A DNA stretch of 64,000 nucleotides from Anastatus disparis (Eukaryota; Arthropoda; Insecta; Hymenoptera; Eupelmidae), in NCBI GenBank assembly GCA_017163975.1, contig JAFFSR010000300.1, positions 1,257,501 through 1,321,500 on the forward strand, written 5' to 3'. Under the pieces are notes generated by a model. It made no database searches. It saw nothing but the letters and a program-made list of their open reading frames with translations, and was not told the DNA's origin. Numbering within the stretch: position 1 is the stretch's first letter; each line of letters opens with the position of its first letter. The translations under genes were made by a program, and so were the position numbers. This document shows positions 32,961 through 45,434 of this stretch, one piece after another.

Positions 32961-33394
32961 CGGCAGTGTATTAGCAAGAAATACTTTTTTATACAGAATG
33001 AAATATTGATTTCATGATTGTATAAGTACTTAACCTCGTTTGCAAAAATTATGAGAGCAAACTTAATAAGTGGAGCTATTTATTATACTCTGAATGTGCT
33101 GTAATTCGGACGCATAGAATTCTACGTATATAGAACATAAACATCTTACAGGTTAGGTTAGCTTGTTTTTATTTGGCTTGTTGATAGTTACTCTGTTATA
33201 ATTCAACGAGTTTGGTTTCGGAAAATGCTTCATGAAAAAGAAGAGTATTGTTGCAGAAAAAAAATGAGAAAATTAGAAAATTTGTCTGAGAGTTTTTTAA
33301 ATTTTCAAAAAAATTAGAAGAAAGTAATAACCTTAAACTTGTAATTAATAATTAAACTTTAAACTTTTATTTAATAACTGTAATGTAACTTTCA
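32961..33394. other. AT-rich stretch, nothing identified
   Basis: No ORF, TIR or RNA gene was seen. Confidence 0.3.
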
Positions 33395-33775
33395 GAGGAG
33401 GTCATGTATCTTTGTCCTTTTCTAATCAAATAATTAATTTTTAGCAAAAACTAATAACTTTAGAAAAAAAATAAAGAGAAAGCCGCATCTCGTATCAGGA
33501 AAAGCATAATTTTCTTTAATAAGAAAAAATTAATTTTATTGCTTTGATTTCAAGAAAACCTTGAAAAACCAAATTGTTTACACTAACATCTATGTTTTAA
33601 GTTTTTCAAGGTTTTTTTGTAAACGGAGCGATAAAATTAATTCTTTCTTAGCAATGAAGATATTGCTTATTTTGATATGAAATTCGGCTTTCTCGTCATT
33701 TTTTGCTAAAATTATTAGTTTTTGTAATAAAATCAATTCTTTGATTAGAAAAAAACAGACATACTCAACCTCCTC
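33395..33775. mobile_element. TTAA MITE family A, copy A2
   Basis: The ends are GAGGAGGTCATGTATCTTTG and GAGGAGGTTGAGTATGTC read inward. The right flank is TTAA (33776-33779); the left flank is TTCA, a mutated TTAA. The interior is palindromic around AACCTTGAAAAACC / GGTTTTTCAAGG. Closely related to A3 and A4. Confidence 0.8.
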
Positions 33776-34128
33776 TTAAATCTGTATTTTTAATAAATTT
33801 TAAATTAAATAAATCAAAGAATAATATTTTTTTTCCTTTTATATAATACTACACCAAAGGCTGATAGTTATTCAATCTAGTTTAAGAGCAGGCCGAACTA
33901 TCTGCACGGAAAGACCGGAGTACCATAAAAACATCTACTCAGTGTAGTACGGTAAATTTCTATACTCAGTCGCCAGAAAGACATGGGGCAGGCTGATTTA
34001 AACAGACACTAGTAGTGATATTGAAGCGACTCACATTAGTACTAATTTTTATACACCTAAGCTCGGGATTTTACCAGACAAGTACTAGAAATTCAGATAC
34101 TACTATAAGTACTTTTATTTTTACGACT

Positions 34129-36041
34129 CCCTGTTGAAAATAACGACGTCTTTCCAGTACGTCTTTGAAAGATGTCTTTGAAGACGTCTTTGGTCGTGTC
34201 TTAGATTGGAACAAAATAAGACGTCATTTTTTTAATGTTCAGGAAATATAGTAACCAAATTACGTCTTTTTTATGAGTGAAATAATTTCAAAGACGTATT
34301 TTTCCAATAAATACTCATAGTAAAAGACGTAAATTTTCAAAAAAAATTTTTTTTTTTAACGAATGACATCTTCCTTGTTGAAAATAATGACGTCCTTCTA
34401 AGATGTCTTTGAAAGACATCTTTGAAAGACGTCTTTGAAGACGTCTTTGAAGACGTCTTTAGTCGTGTCTTAGATTGGAACCAAAAAAGACGTCATTTTT
34501 CCAATGTTTAGAAAAGTTATTCAACCAATGACGTCTTTTTATTATTTCAAAAACGTATTTTTTTAAATAAAAATTACGTCTTTTCTTACGAATTTTTATT
34601 TAAAAAATATGTCTTTTCTTACGAATTTTTATTTAAAAAATACGTCTTTTCTTACGAATTTTTATTTAAAAAATACGTCTTTAAAATTATAAAAAGACGT
34701 ATTTTTATTAAAAAAAATACGTCTTTGAAAACGTATAAAGACGTTATTTGTTAAATAGCTTTTCTAAACATTGGTAACATGACGTCTCTTTTGTTCCAAT
34801 TTCAGACACAACCAAAAACGTCTTTCAAAGACGTCATTTTCTCCAAATTTAGGAAAAAATAACGTCATTTTTCAGGAATTATGTCATTGAAAAATGACTT
34901 TACATGATAATCATTTTCCATTTAAAGGAAAAAACAAAAACGAGGCTAACCTCGTAGTTTCAACTCTTGGAAAAACAAAGAACATTTGCGATTGAACTGA
35001 GAGTGTTCTGGCCTTATATCTGCGTCTTTGAAATTTATATAAGGGATCGCAAAACTTGAAAATCGCCACCTAGTGACTTACAGTCGAATTGATGGTTGAT
35101 TGCGTCCATTTAATTTTAACTCACTACAATCGCCACCTAGTGAGTTAAAATTAAATGGACGCAATCAACCATCAATTCGACTGTAAGTCACTAGGTGGCG
35201 ATTTTCAAGTTTTGCGATCCCTTATACAAATTTCAAAGACGCAGATATATAAGGCCAGAACACTCTCAGTTCAATCGCAAATGCTCTTCGTTTTTCGAAG
35301 AGTTGAAACTACGAGGTTAACCTCGTTTTTGTTTTTTCCTTTAAATGGAAAATGATTATCATGTAAAGTCATTTTTCAATGACATAATTCATGAAAAATG
35401 ACGTTATTTTTTCATAAATTCGAAGAAAATGACGTCTTTGAAAGACGTTTTTGGTTGTGTCTGAAATTGGAACAAAAAAGACGTCATGTTTCCAATGTTT
35501 AGAAAAGCTATTTAACAAATAACGTCTTTTTACATTTTCAAAGACGTATTTTTTAAATAAAAATTCGTAAGAAAAGATGTCATTTTTATTAAAACAAATA
35601 CGTCTTTGAAATAATAAGAAGACGTCATTTGTTGAATAACTTTTCTAAACATTGGAAAAATGACGTCTTTTTTAGTTCCAATCTAAGACACGACCAAAGA
35701 CGTCTTCAAAGACGTCTTTCAAAGATGTCTTTCAAAGACGTCTTAGAAAGACGTCATTATTTTTAACAGGGAAGACGTCATTCGTTTTAAAGAAAAAAAT
35801 TTTTTTTGAAAATTTACGTCTTTTACTATGAGTATTTATTGGAAAAATACGTCTTTGAAATTATTTTACTTATAAAAAAGATGTGATTTGGTTACTATAT
35901 TTCCGGAACATTGAAAAAATGACGTCTTATTTTGTTCCAATCTAAGACACGACCAAAGACGTCTTCAAAGACGTCTTCAAAGACTTCTTCAAAGACATCT
36001 TTTAAAGACGTACTGGAAAGACGTCATTATTTTTAACAGGG
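34129..36041. mobile_element. Foldback element F5, GACGTC-word arms, nested in K
   Basis: A 1.9 kb palindrome with ends CCCTGTTGAAAATAACGACG and CCCTGTTAAAAATAATGACG (read inward) and a 2-bp duplication CT (34127-34128 and 36042-36043). The arms are arrays of AAAGACGTCTTTGAAGACGT variants, also TGACGTCA. The centre (about 34980-35280) is unique sequence shared with F2: TATATCTGCGTCTTTGAAAT, AGGGATCGCAAAAC and CGCCACCTAGTGA. Arm identity looks high, with differences mainly in repeat number. Confidence 0.85.
35064..35253. promoter_or_regulatory. Three CTCF-like motifs and TATA words in the F5 core
   Basis: CGCCACCTAGTGA occurs at 35064-35076 and 35131-35143, and its reverse complement TCACTAGGTGGCG at 35188-35200. 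About 50 bp beyond the last is GATATATAAGGCC (near 35243-35255), and the mirror GGCCTTATATCTGCG lies at 35013-35027. The motif agrees with the CTCF core consensus. The TATA word outside it suggests transcription outward from the centre. Both roles are inferred from sequence resemblance. Confidence 0.4.
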
Positions 36042-36173
36042 CTATGTGCACTTGGCGGAAAGGATATTTTTCCGAATGTTAACCTTAAATGGCAACATCG
36101 CATATTTTACCGCAGACATAAGACAATTCTAAATTATGGAACAAATTTTGCATCATCGTTACTTATTACTTAA

Positions 36174-36554
36174 GAGGAGGTCACGTATCTCTGTCCTTTT
36201 CTAATCAAAGAAATGATTTTTTCACAAAAACTAATAACTTTATCAAAAAATGAAGAGAAAGCCGCATCTTGTATCAAAAAAAGCAATAATTTCTTTGATA
36301 AGAAAAAATTAATTTTATTGCTTCGTTCTCAAGAAAACCTTGAAAAACCAAATTGTCCACCCTAACCTCTATGATTTAAGTTTTTCAAGGTTTTCTTGAA
36401 AACAAAGCAATAAAATTAATTCTTTCTAATCAGAGAAAATATTGCTTTTTTTATTACGAGATGCGGCTTTCTTTTCATTTTTTGCTAAAGTTATTAGTTT
36501 CTGTAAAAAACTCAATTCTTTGATTAGAAAAGGACAGAGATACGTGACCTCCTC
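36174..36554. mobile_element. TTAA MITE family A, copy A3
   Basis: It has perfect-looking ends GAGGAGGTCACGTATCTCTG on both sides and TTAA at 36170-36173 and 36555-36558. It is a palindrome centred near 36365. It sits inside element K, so it is younger than K. Confidence 0.85.
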
Positions 36555-36558
36555 TTAA

Positions 36559-37844
36559 TGACATAACTGTAGTAAACAAACAATATTACTTTCTTTTTTC
36601 ATTATCTGAATTATAATTTTATGAAATAAAATTTTTATTTTTCAGTTCAATAATCATATAGAATCTTTATATATACATGCATAAATAACCTATACGAAAA
36701 AAAAACAAAATAATCATGATAAGAAACTCAATGCATGATTTGAAGTTTTCTTACGTCTGTAGTAAAATATTATTTAATTACTAACATGATTTTAAAACAT
36801 TATAATTGTTTAGAAAAAATGACGAAAAATGAATATAATTTATGTTTTTGTGTACAAATCCAATAAAAGATTTTTCAAATAAGCAATCTAATGTTAATCT
36901 CGGAATAAAAAGTTTTCAATATTTTTATGATATCTAGACATTTCTAGTGTTACTAATCTTGGCTCTAATCTAGGACTTTTTAAATGAAGATAATTGATGC
37001 GATATGGTAATCGAAAATTGAAAAATTTTTTAAATTTCACATTAATATTTATATCAGAGTTTTTTCGGATCGCTGATAAGAAATTCACTATCAGATTTTT
37101 CAAATTCAAGATGGCGAATTCAATATGAGCATTAGAAACATAATACGAGTTAAAGAATTTTTAATTAATAGCATTTTCAAACATAAGATATTTAAATTTT
37201 CATAAATCAAATGATTTAGAATGGCAAAAATATTTCACTTTGTTTAATAACTTGTGTTTAGACATTTTTGTATTACTGTACTCATTTTTAAATTATCTTA
37301 TGAACATAAATAGAAATTTTTCATTTTTCATATCAAAATTTATGCAAACATTAATCAGCGCCGAGCCCTAAAATAATTGCATTGTTTTGGATATTTAAAT
37401 TTAAAAAATTTTATTTTTGTTACAAACGATAGAATACAATTTTTTATTTATATAAAAATACATTTAATATAAATAACAGTATATAAAAGTTAATTTCGTT
37501 TCTTAGTCTATCTACATGTTTGGCATATATATAAGTAATCAAATTTTACAAAATATATCTTGTAGCAATATATGTGATTACATTTTTTTTAAAGTTCATT
37601 TGAAATAAGTTAAAAATCATAAAACAGGAATAACTACGACTATGTCTCACGTTTTAGGCTACTTGAGATAGTATACGAAAAACGGGTACTATAGTATGTT
37701 GTAAACAAGTGATGGTATTTGTAAATATACTACCCATCCCTTGTTTTAAAGATACTCAGACGAGTAGACGTAATATACATACTGAGACCGTCTAAAACAC
37801 TACTAGTATAATAATTTTACTGCCTTTTTGATTTTAGTATATGA
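36559..37844. other. Interior of element K, no coding sequence recognised
   Basis: AT-rich sequence with no transposase-like frame. Near 37640-37800, words such as GAGATAGTATACG, GTACTATAGTATG and ACTACTAGTATAA recur in both orientations, echoing 33930-34120. Confidence 0.35.
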
Positions 37845-39073
37845 TTTTATGGTACTCCGGTCTCTCCGTGTGTCTTTGTCTAATAGAGTTTTTCATCATT
37901 CATATAAACACCATCCGATGTAACAAGAAAAAAATAGTAGCTCCCACTAGATATTAGTATCATAAGTAAATTTTGTAATAATAAGAAAATGATTTTATCG
38001 CGTGATTTTTGAATAGTATGAGACCTACAAACAAACTAGAATATAACCTATCTTTTTTGGTAGGTCTCATATTATTCAAAAACTACGCAATAAAATAATT
38101 TGATTGTTGTTACACAATTTACTTATTATACTAATATCTAGCGGGGGCTACTATTCTTTCCTTACTACAATGGATGGTATTTATATAAATGATGAAAAAC
38201 GTTATTAGACAAAGACAGATAGTTCGACCTCCTGTTAATATTCATTAATCGAACCTAACTTGTAAAACTGTAGCGAAGGCGTAGATAAGCGTCAATGCTA
38301 TGCTGTCTTCCACCTACGTTGCAAATATAACCTTAAATAACAGCTTTTAAAATCATCTTTTACAAATGATTTTATACTAAGAAAAAAATTTAGTTTAGTC
38401 AATGAAATAGGATATAAATTAATTTTGATTGAAGTAATATGCAAGGTTACTTTATCACTGAAATATTTAGTTAAGATAAAAAATATTGATACCTAGGTTA
38501 AAGAAAAAAAATATTTTTTTTAAAAAAACGAAAAAATTGTTTTGGTTAAATTATTTGATTGATTTAATCAAATCAATTTTATTAAGGCAGTTGACGAAAT
38601 TTTATAAAATAATTATTTGTAACAATATAATATGTTTGTAAATTATTTATATATTTTGTTACAGTAATTAAATATTTATTTTAGTAAATCGTTTGTTGAA
38701 TTTACAAAATCATTTATAACAATAAAAAAATATTGATGAATCATTAATATAACATTTGCTTCCCTACTGATAATATTATATGAGCTGTCATGTAAGATCT
38801 CATATGCGATCTCATATGCAATTCCATATAGGATGTCACATGAGATTTTATATGAATTTTTGGAACGCAAACTCATATGAGATCTCACATAAGATCTGAT
38901 ATAAAATCTTATATATTTTTTTTTTTTTATTTAAAAAAAATTTTTGAATTTAAATAAAATATATGAGAGATCCCATGTGAGATCTTATATGAGATCGCCT
39001 GAGATCACATATGAAATTTCATAAATATTTGTTAAATTTTAAAAACGAAATAAATATATGTGAAATTCCATAT

Positions 39074-40325
39074 TGTCACGATATTCTACCGTGTTCGAAT
39101 CTTGCGCGCTTAGATATAATTAAATGACATGCGCTCAGTCATATACCTCGTCTAAGTTGCGTCAAGAAGCACGTAACTCGGTGAGCAGCGCGCGCGAGAG
39201 GAGCAAGAAAGCCACGAGGCGCGTCAGAACATTTCCGGTGGTTCATCAGCGCACACGTTGGCTTATATATTCCTACTCTGTGCAGCAGACTTGTTTCAAC
39301 GGCCTACAAGCGCGCACCATAGTCTGATCTCTCGGCTTGATTCAAATTTTTATTCGACTGATTCGCTAGTGTAGTGCCGTACATAGTTTTGTGTAAGAAA
39401 AAGGGAAAAGGAGATCGCTGTTCTAAAGAGGCACGCGCATCATCTTCAGGCTGCGTTTAATTCAACTTGGCTGTCTTCGACGAGTCGCAGCGACCTGGAA
39501 ATCACATTTCAGTTTGGCTAGATTCACGAGTCACAGCGATCAGGCGCAGCATTTATTACTTTCGTTGGCCAACGTCGGTTGATTCTCGCAACACGGGATA
39601 AGAAGCTTCTACGCGTTATCGTAAGTTGTTTGTAAGATTTTGTTAACCGGAAGTTTCTTGCATCGAAGAAACTTCTGGTCTTGAAAGAACAAGCGTGCGT
39701 TAGTGCGTACGATTTATTTTAGCTCGTGCCGCGCCCCTCCTTATTGCTACTTCTTTCTAGAGAGAATTTTCTTTGTTATAATTGAAATATTATTATACTC
39801 GTTAATTATTCTTATTCTATCATTCATAGTTTAATTCTTGGTTTTGTATTTTTTTATTACTTTTAATAAATTCATTTTAAATATGAAATCTTCATTTTAT
39901 CTCTACTGTATGTGCATATTATATAGAAAGCCTATACCCGTTGCTTACCCCGACGCCTCCGCGGTCCTCATTTATTTTATCATAGTAGGATATATATATT
40001 TCCTATATAAAATATTAAATAGGTTTAACCAGGAAAGTTAAACCTCATATAAATAAGGAGAACTGTGCTAGCGGCATCGCGTCTCTCGATCAGGTAAGAG
40101 AGAGAGAGAGAGAGAGAGACGCGCAGCAAAGAGCTGACGGAAAAATACTCCGTCGCATATCAATCTGAAATACTAACTAGCTTTGCCGGAGTCTATTGCT
40201 ATTTTATCATATTTAATATAATTTTTAGCAGCTCCAAGTTTTAGCAAAAATTAATACGTTTAGTTAAAGTTAAATTGAATTAAAAATCTAATTTCTTTTG
40301 TAACGTGTAGAAAATAACCGTTACA
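39074..40325 (+). repeat. 5' long terminal repeat
   Basis: It begins TGTCACGATATTCTACCG and ends AAAATAACCGTTACA (TG...CA). It matches 51152-52397 throughout. TATAT and TATATAAA-like words lie near 39267 and 40000-40050. A (GA)n tract near 40096 is longer here than in the 3' copy. Small open frames inside are duplicated in the other LTR and look fortuitous. Confidence 0.92.
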
Positions 40326-40328
40326 AAA

Positions 40329-40340
40329 TGGCGCCCAATG
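40329..40340 (+). other. Primer binding site
   Basis: TGGCGCCCAATG starts three bases after the 5' LTR. TGGCGCCC is the classic start of a tRNA-complementary primer site in Gypsy elements and retroviruses. The priming tRNA cannot be named confidently. Confidence 0.6.
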
Positions 40341-41825
40341 AATGGTTGCGTCAGCGGGATCAGGCTTTCTCGCGTTATCGAATAAATCAAAAATTGCAAA
40401 TCGCGTCGAGCGTGTAGTTGCCGTCGACGCAAACGGACTTCGCATTTTCTTAAAAGACTTTATAATAAAGATGGCGTTTCGACTGTAGCAAAAATTTAAT
40501 AGTTGAAGTAGCACGTGTAAAAATTTTTTTTTTCTTTCTCTTTTAGCAATAAAATTAGTTTTGTTTGTTAAAATAAAAGTGAATTAAAATTTCTTTCTTC
40601 TTTCGGAAAATAATTTCTTCAAAAATTTTTTTCACGTAATTGATGAATCTAACAAAATTAAATAAAATTCGTTTTTCGTAAAATACATAGCAAAAAAATT
40701 TGTGAACAAAATTGCATATCATCGAAATATTCTTTTCTTTGTAATTTTCTGTTACAAGTTACGTCCCCACGTGTCCCAGCAAAATTTTTTTTTGTTTCTC
40801 TCTCTCTTTGTAGGTAATGCGCAGGCGCTATTGACGTAGCTTCCCGATCGGAAAGATATCGTGGCTAGCCAAGATGGCATACAAGGCCCTCTATAGGCCG
40901 CCAGGCGTGGCCCACGCTGATTTTGTAACGGGGGTAACACACGGCGCAAGCAGGGCCCAGCCTTTTTACGATGATATGCGCATGCGTCAACACAAACTAT
41001 ACATTGCTTTTTTCCTTACCAAAATTTAACTTTGTATAGTTTATGCTATATATAGATATAGATTTACTGCAGAGAAGACGTTGCCTTCCAAGGGCCTCGC
41101 TAGCACCCCGTTACACAGCGCCATCCTTCACTACAGTTTGCCTAGAGAGGGCCCTGTTAGGCTTTCTTGGCAACTAGTTGGGGCCAAGCCGGCGCCCTGT
41201 TATCATTTCCGATCGGGTTAGCGTAGATACAGAGATTAAGAAATATAACTCTGTATGCTGTCGTTCGCTTTATGAGAAAAAGCGAACAGGCATTTAGAAT
41301 TTATTTAAAATAGAGACGTGCTATATTATATATACCCCCCTTATCGATCAGGTCGTTAGACATATTTCGTTGACTTATAAAGTGGGAGAGAATCTTAGTT
41401 TCAGCTGGCGAGGAAGCTGAAATTAAATAAATTATAACCATCCTTTAATGTAAAAATAATTTAATCTTAATAAGAGTAAAATTTTTTTTGTGGTAATTTA
41501 TTAGTAAATCTAATTAAATAAAAATTGAAATAAAAATTTTTTCGTAGATACATTAAAGGATCAGGAATTTTTTTTTGTGGTGTGGTTTAATAGAATGTAA
41601 ACTACATATCCTTATTTACACATAGTAAAATTTTTTTTTGTGATATTAAATGCTCTCTCACCAAAAATTGCCAGCTCGAAGCGAGGCAATTGATCGGTGC
41701 AGTGTGTGTTATAGAATAAATTTAGAAATTTCTCAAAGATTTCACTTAAAAAATTTATTTTTTTACCTTTTTTTACATTACACATTAAATACAAATGTGT
41801 AATAAATAAATTGTCCTCACACAGT
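40341..41825 (+). other. Retrotransposon leader with an internal inverted-repeat insert (40843-41217)
   Basis: CCCGATCGGAAAGATATC near 40843 is mirrored by CCGATCGGG near 41209-41217. GGCCCTCTATAGGC and GAGAGGGCCCTG pair, and AAACTATACATTG pairs with CTTTGTATAGTTT around the centre near 41020. This GC-richer 375-bp unit is probably a separate MITE. No coding sequence is recognised in the rest. Confidence 0.5.
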
Positions 41826-41827
41826 TA

Positions 41828-44800
41828 CACTGAGAAAAAAATTTTGTCGAGTCAATGAAATAAATTTAGTTATTAAATATTTTGTTAATAAAAATTAATT
41901 TTGATTGAAGTAATATGCAAGGTTATTAAATCACTGAAATATTTAGTTGGGATAAAAAAAATTAATACCTAAGTTAAAAAAAAATAAATATTTTTTTAAA
42001 AGAAAGAAAAATTTATTGTTTTGGTTAAATTATTCGATTGATTTAATCAAATCAATTTCATTAAGGCAGCTAATAAAATTTTATAAAATATTTATTTGTA
42101 ACAATAGAATATGTTTGTAAATTATCTATATATTTTGTTACAGTAATTAAATATTTATTTTAGTAAATCGTTTCTATAATCAACAAAATCTTTAATAACA
42201 ATAAAAAAATATTGATCAATCATCAATATAATATTTGCTTGAATTAACGGCCATCTGATTAAGTTAAAGAAGCTTATATTGTAAATAAATGCTTCACCAA
42301 GTTAATAACATTGTCATTTAATTAATAATATATGTGATTGTATAAACAAAATATTTTGTTGTATATAACACATAAAATTTGATCAGCATTTCAATAAAAA
42401 TTACAATTAATTTAAAGAAATAGGTTCCTTAAAATCAACAAATCCAATTTCAATGAATTTACAAAAAGAAAACCAATAAATTATTTTTTTTAAGTCAAGA
42501 AAGGTGCAACGTAAAATCAGATATTAAATTTTTTTTAAAGATATATTTATTAAACCGAATATATTTATTCTATTATTTCTATCAAATTGTTATTGAAACA
42601 AGAATATATTTCACTGATTTAATTATATTTTATATTAACACTTCCATTAAATTACTTTAATGTACAATAATATATTTGATTATCTTAATGAAATATTTAT
42701 TAAACCAAATATATTTATTTTATTATTTCTATCAAGTTGTTATTGAAACAAGAATATATTTCACTGATTTAATTATATTTTATATTAACACTTCCATTAA
42801 ATTACTTTAATGTACAATAATATATTTGATTATCTTAATGAAATATTTATTAAACCAAATATATTTATTTTATTATTATTCTAACGTATTTATTCTATTA
42901 TTATTATCAAATTTTGATTGAAAGAAAAACATATTACATTGATTCAATTAATTATTATATCACCTCTATTAAATTACTTTACTGTTCAATAATATATTTA
43001 ATTATATTAATGAAATATTTAATAATTTCAAGATTATTGTTTTATTCTTTCAATAAATTTTGAATAGTAACAAAAAGATATTTCATTGTTTCAATTAAAT
43101 ATTGTATGACTTATATTAAATTATTTCACTGGTCAATGAAATACCTAATCATTTTAATTCAATATTTAGTTGCTTTGATGAATGCGTTTTTTCTCTTTAT
43201 GAAATATATGATTGATTCTATGAAATATCTCATTGTCTTTTAATCAAATAATTTCATTGCTATATTATAATTAATTGGATGCATTAAATTAATTAAATTT
43301 TTAATTGATTCAAATATTTGATTTATTTTGTTCTATAAAATTATTTTATTACTTTTATTATTTAATTATATTGCGTCTATGAAATCGGTGATTAATTGAA
43401 TTAATTATTATTTTTAACAATTAAATATTTTATTATTTATGTTCCAATTAAATATTTTGTTGTATTAATTAATTTCTTTATCAGATCGATTAAATAATTA
43501 TTTGATTATCTTAATGAAATATTTATTAAAACAATCAATTATTATTTAATAACATATTTACTAAATCGAATAAAATATAATGTCAAAATTAATATTTATT
43601 ATTGAAAAATATTTTTTTGTATAAGTTATCATCCTTTATACTCAAACAAACTCATGTTTTAAATACGTGTCTTGCTAAGTGAATAACTTAGCAAAATATG
43701 TACTAAAGTTAATAAAAATTACAGAGAAATCTGATTAAATACTTGTCAAAATCAAGTAAATCCACTATTTGATTCATCTACATAATTTATTTCATTCAAA
43801 TAACACATATTTGATCTAAAAGAAACATTTATTGTTTTAACAAAATCATTTAGTTCGATGGTTTGATGATACTACCGCTTGGTGGCGTCGTTAATTTTCG
43901 ATCTCGCAAGCGGTAAGAGGGCCTCCAAGTTGATATATAAGGAAGTTAAAAATCCAAGATAATACGTAAATTGTAATGCGAACGAAATTTATGTTAGATT
44001 TACTACGCGTGCGATCACTGTATAAAGCATACTAATGTTAGTATGTTAATAATTGTTATTCTTTACCATATAAATAAATGTAATTATATTCACCTGTCCT
44101 TTAATGAGAGTCATCAATTCATTGATGTTAATAAATAAATATAAATCACTGAAAGCAAATACTGTTGATTAAAAACAGTATTTGTTCGATTAAAATACCT
44201 ATAAATCGAATTAATTAAATATTTCTTTATTTTGAAGAAATATTTTATTTGTGAAACCGAATAATCTATCAATGTCTTTATATTAATAAAATTTTTTGTT
44301 AAGACAATGAATTAATTTTATTAAATCAATTTTTGCAATATTCAATAAATTAAACTTTTATTTGAAAATATAAAATATTGAACTAATTTAATTTCAATAT
44401 AGCATTATTATAATGAAATAATTAATTAGAAAAACAAATGGACATTTTAATTGATAATTTTTTTTGTTAAAACAATGAATTAATTTTATTGAATCAATTT
44501 TCGCGACATTTAATAAGTCAAATATTTAATTGAAAATACAAAATATTATTTGATTTAATTCCAATATGTATATTAATGTAATGAAATAATCAATTAGAAA
44601 AACAAATGGGCATTTTAATTGATAAAATTTTTCATAAAAACAATGAATTAATTTTATTGAATGAATCTTCGCGACATTTAGTAAATCAAATATTTATTTG
44701 AAAATACAAAATATTATTTGATTCAGTTACTACATGCATATTGATGTAATGAAATAAGCAATTAGAAAAACAAATATGCATTTGAATTAATAACAAATTT

Positions 44801-45006
44801 TTTTAAAACAATAAATTAATTTTATTCAACCAAAATTTGTGATGTTTCGTAGAATCAAATATTTATTTTAAAAAATGAAATATTTATTTGACTCAATTAA
44901 AATATTTGTATTAATGTAACAAAATATTTTATGTGCCGCCCGCACCTAAGGGATTTCATTGATTCAATTAAGCCTTACTTAATCCAACTAAATTTTTTTC
45001 TCAGTG
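41828..45006. mobile_element. CACTG element M1 in the Gypsy leader
   Basis: The termini are CACTGAGAAAAAAATTTTGT and CACTGAGAAAAAAATTTAGT read inward, with TA duplicated (41826-41827, 45007-45008). At 3.2 kb it is very AT-rich, made mostly of CAATGAAATATTT / TTGATTTAATTG words in both orientations. That makes it a loose foldback. A direct repeat of about 138 bp (42563-42700 against 42701-42838) is almost exact. A unique core at 43860-44000 carries a CTCF-like word and TATATAAGG. No transposase was seen. CACTG ends and a 2-bp duplication suggest the En/Spm-Chapaev (CMC) group. Confidence 0.8.
43875..43940 (+). promoter_or_regulatory. CTCF-like motif and TATA word in the M1 core
   Basis: CCGCTTGGTGGCG (43875-43887) is followed by CTCGCAAGCGGTAAGAGG and then GATATATAAGG (near 43931). 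F7 has the same order: CCAGCAGGTGGC, CTCGCAAGTGGTGGGA, TATATAAG at 60626-60721. Confidence 0.4.
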
Positions 45007-45434
45007 TAGGTGTGCGATTTTAACTAAAGTTTAAAAACGCACAGGCTTTTGGATTTAGTTGCGTATTTTGAAAGTTTTAATGACAGTTTTTAACTGATTT
45101 TCTTTTTGTAGTAAAAATTAAAACAACAGTGTTGGAAAATTTTCATATCGATCAATTTACTAAAATATTATTAGTTATTGCGTAATAAATAAATCCAAAA
45201 ACCAAAACATGAGAATATATATATTTTTTTAAAATTATATATACATATATTTCTCGTTTCTTTTCACATCGTATGTGTGCGGCTTAGTTTTTAACCACAC
45301 ATATACGAACTGAAATATTATTTATTATATATATAGCGAATACATACACACTGCAAGCGTTTAGTAGCGTACTTGCGTGCGATCAGGTTAAGATATAGAT
45401 ATAATCAAGAAAGAAGATAAACAATTCAAGATGG

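Larger units (their letters stand above)
33905..37870. mobile_element. Element K: 26-bp TIRs starting CACGG, 2-bp TSD, nested in B3
   Basis: The termini are CACGGAAAGACCGGAGTACC (33905) and CACGGAGAGACCGGAGTACC read inward from 37870, each followed by ATAAAA. The uninterrupted B copy at 54388 shows that the insertion duplicated TG (33903-33904 and 37871-37872). Inside are foldback F5 (34129-36041) and MITE A3 (36174-36554). The remaining K sequence is rich in ACTAGT/AGTACT-like words near both ends and otherwise AT-rich. No transposase was recognised. CAC..GTG ends with a 2-bp duplication suit an En/Spm-like (CMC) element, but this is inference. Confidence 0.75.
33886..38234. mobile_element. 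TTAA MITE family B, copy B3, split by element K
   Basis: The left end GAGCAGGCCGAACTATCTG (after TTAA 33882-33885) continues at 37871 with TGTCTTTGTCTAATAGAG, exactly as in the unbroken copy at 54388. It then runs to CAGGAGGTCGAACTATC (read inward) at 38234, followed by TTAA 38235-38238. About 3.97 kb of element K lies inside. The rest of B3 is a palindrome centred near 38040 (GAGACCTACAAACAAAC). Confidence 0.8.

Noticed and set aside
39124..40041. Small plus-strand frames within the 5' LTR (and their twins at 51202-52119)
   Set aside because: Present in both LTRs only because the LTRs are duplicates; no motif, and LTRs are normally non-coding.
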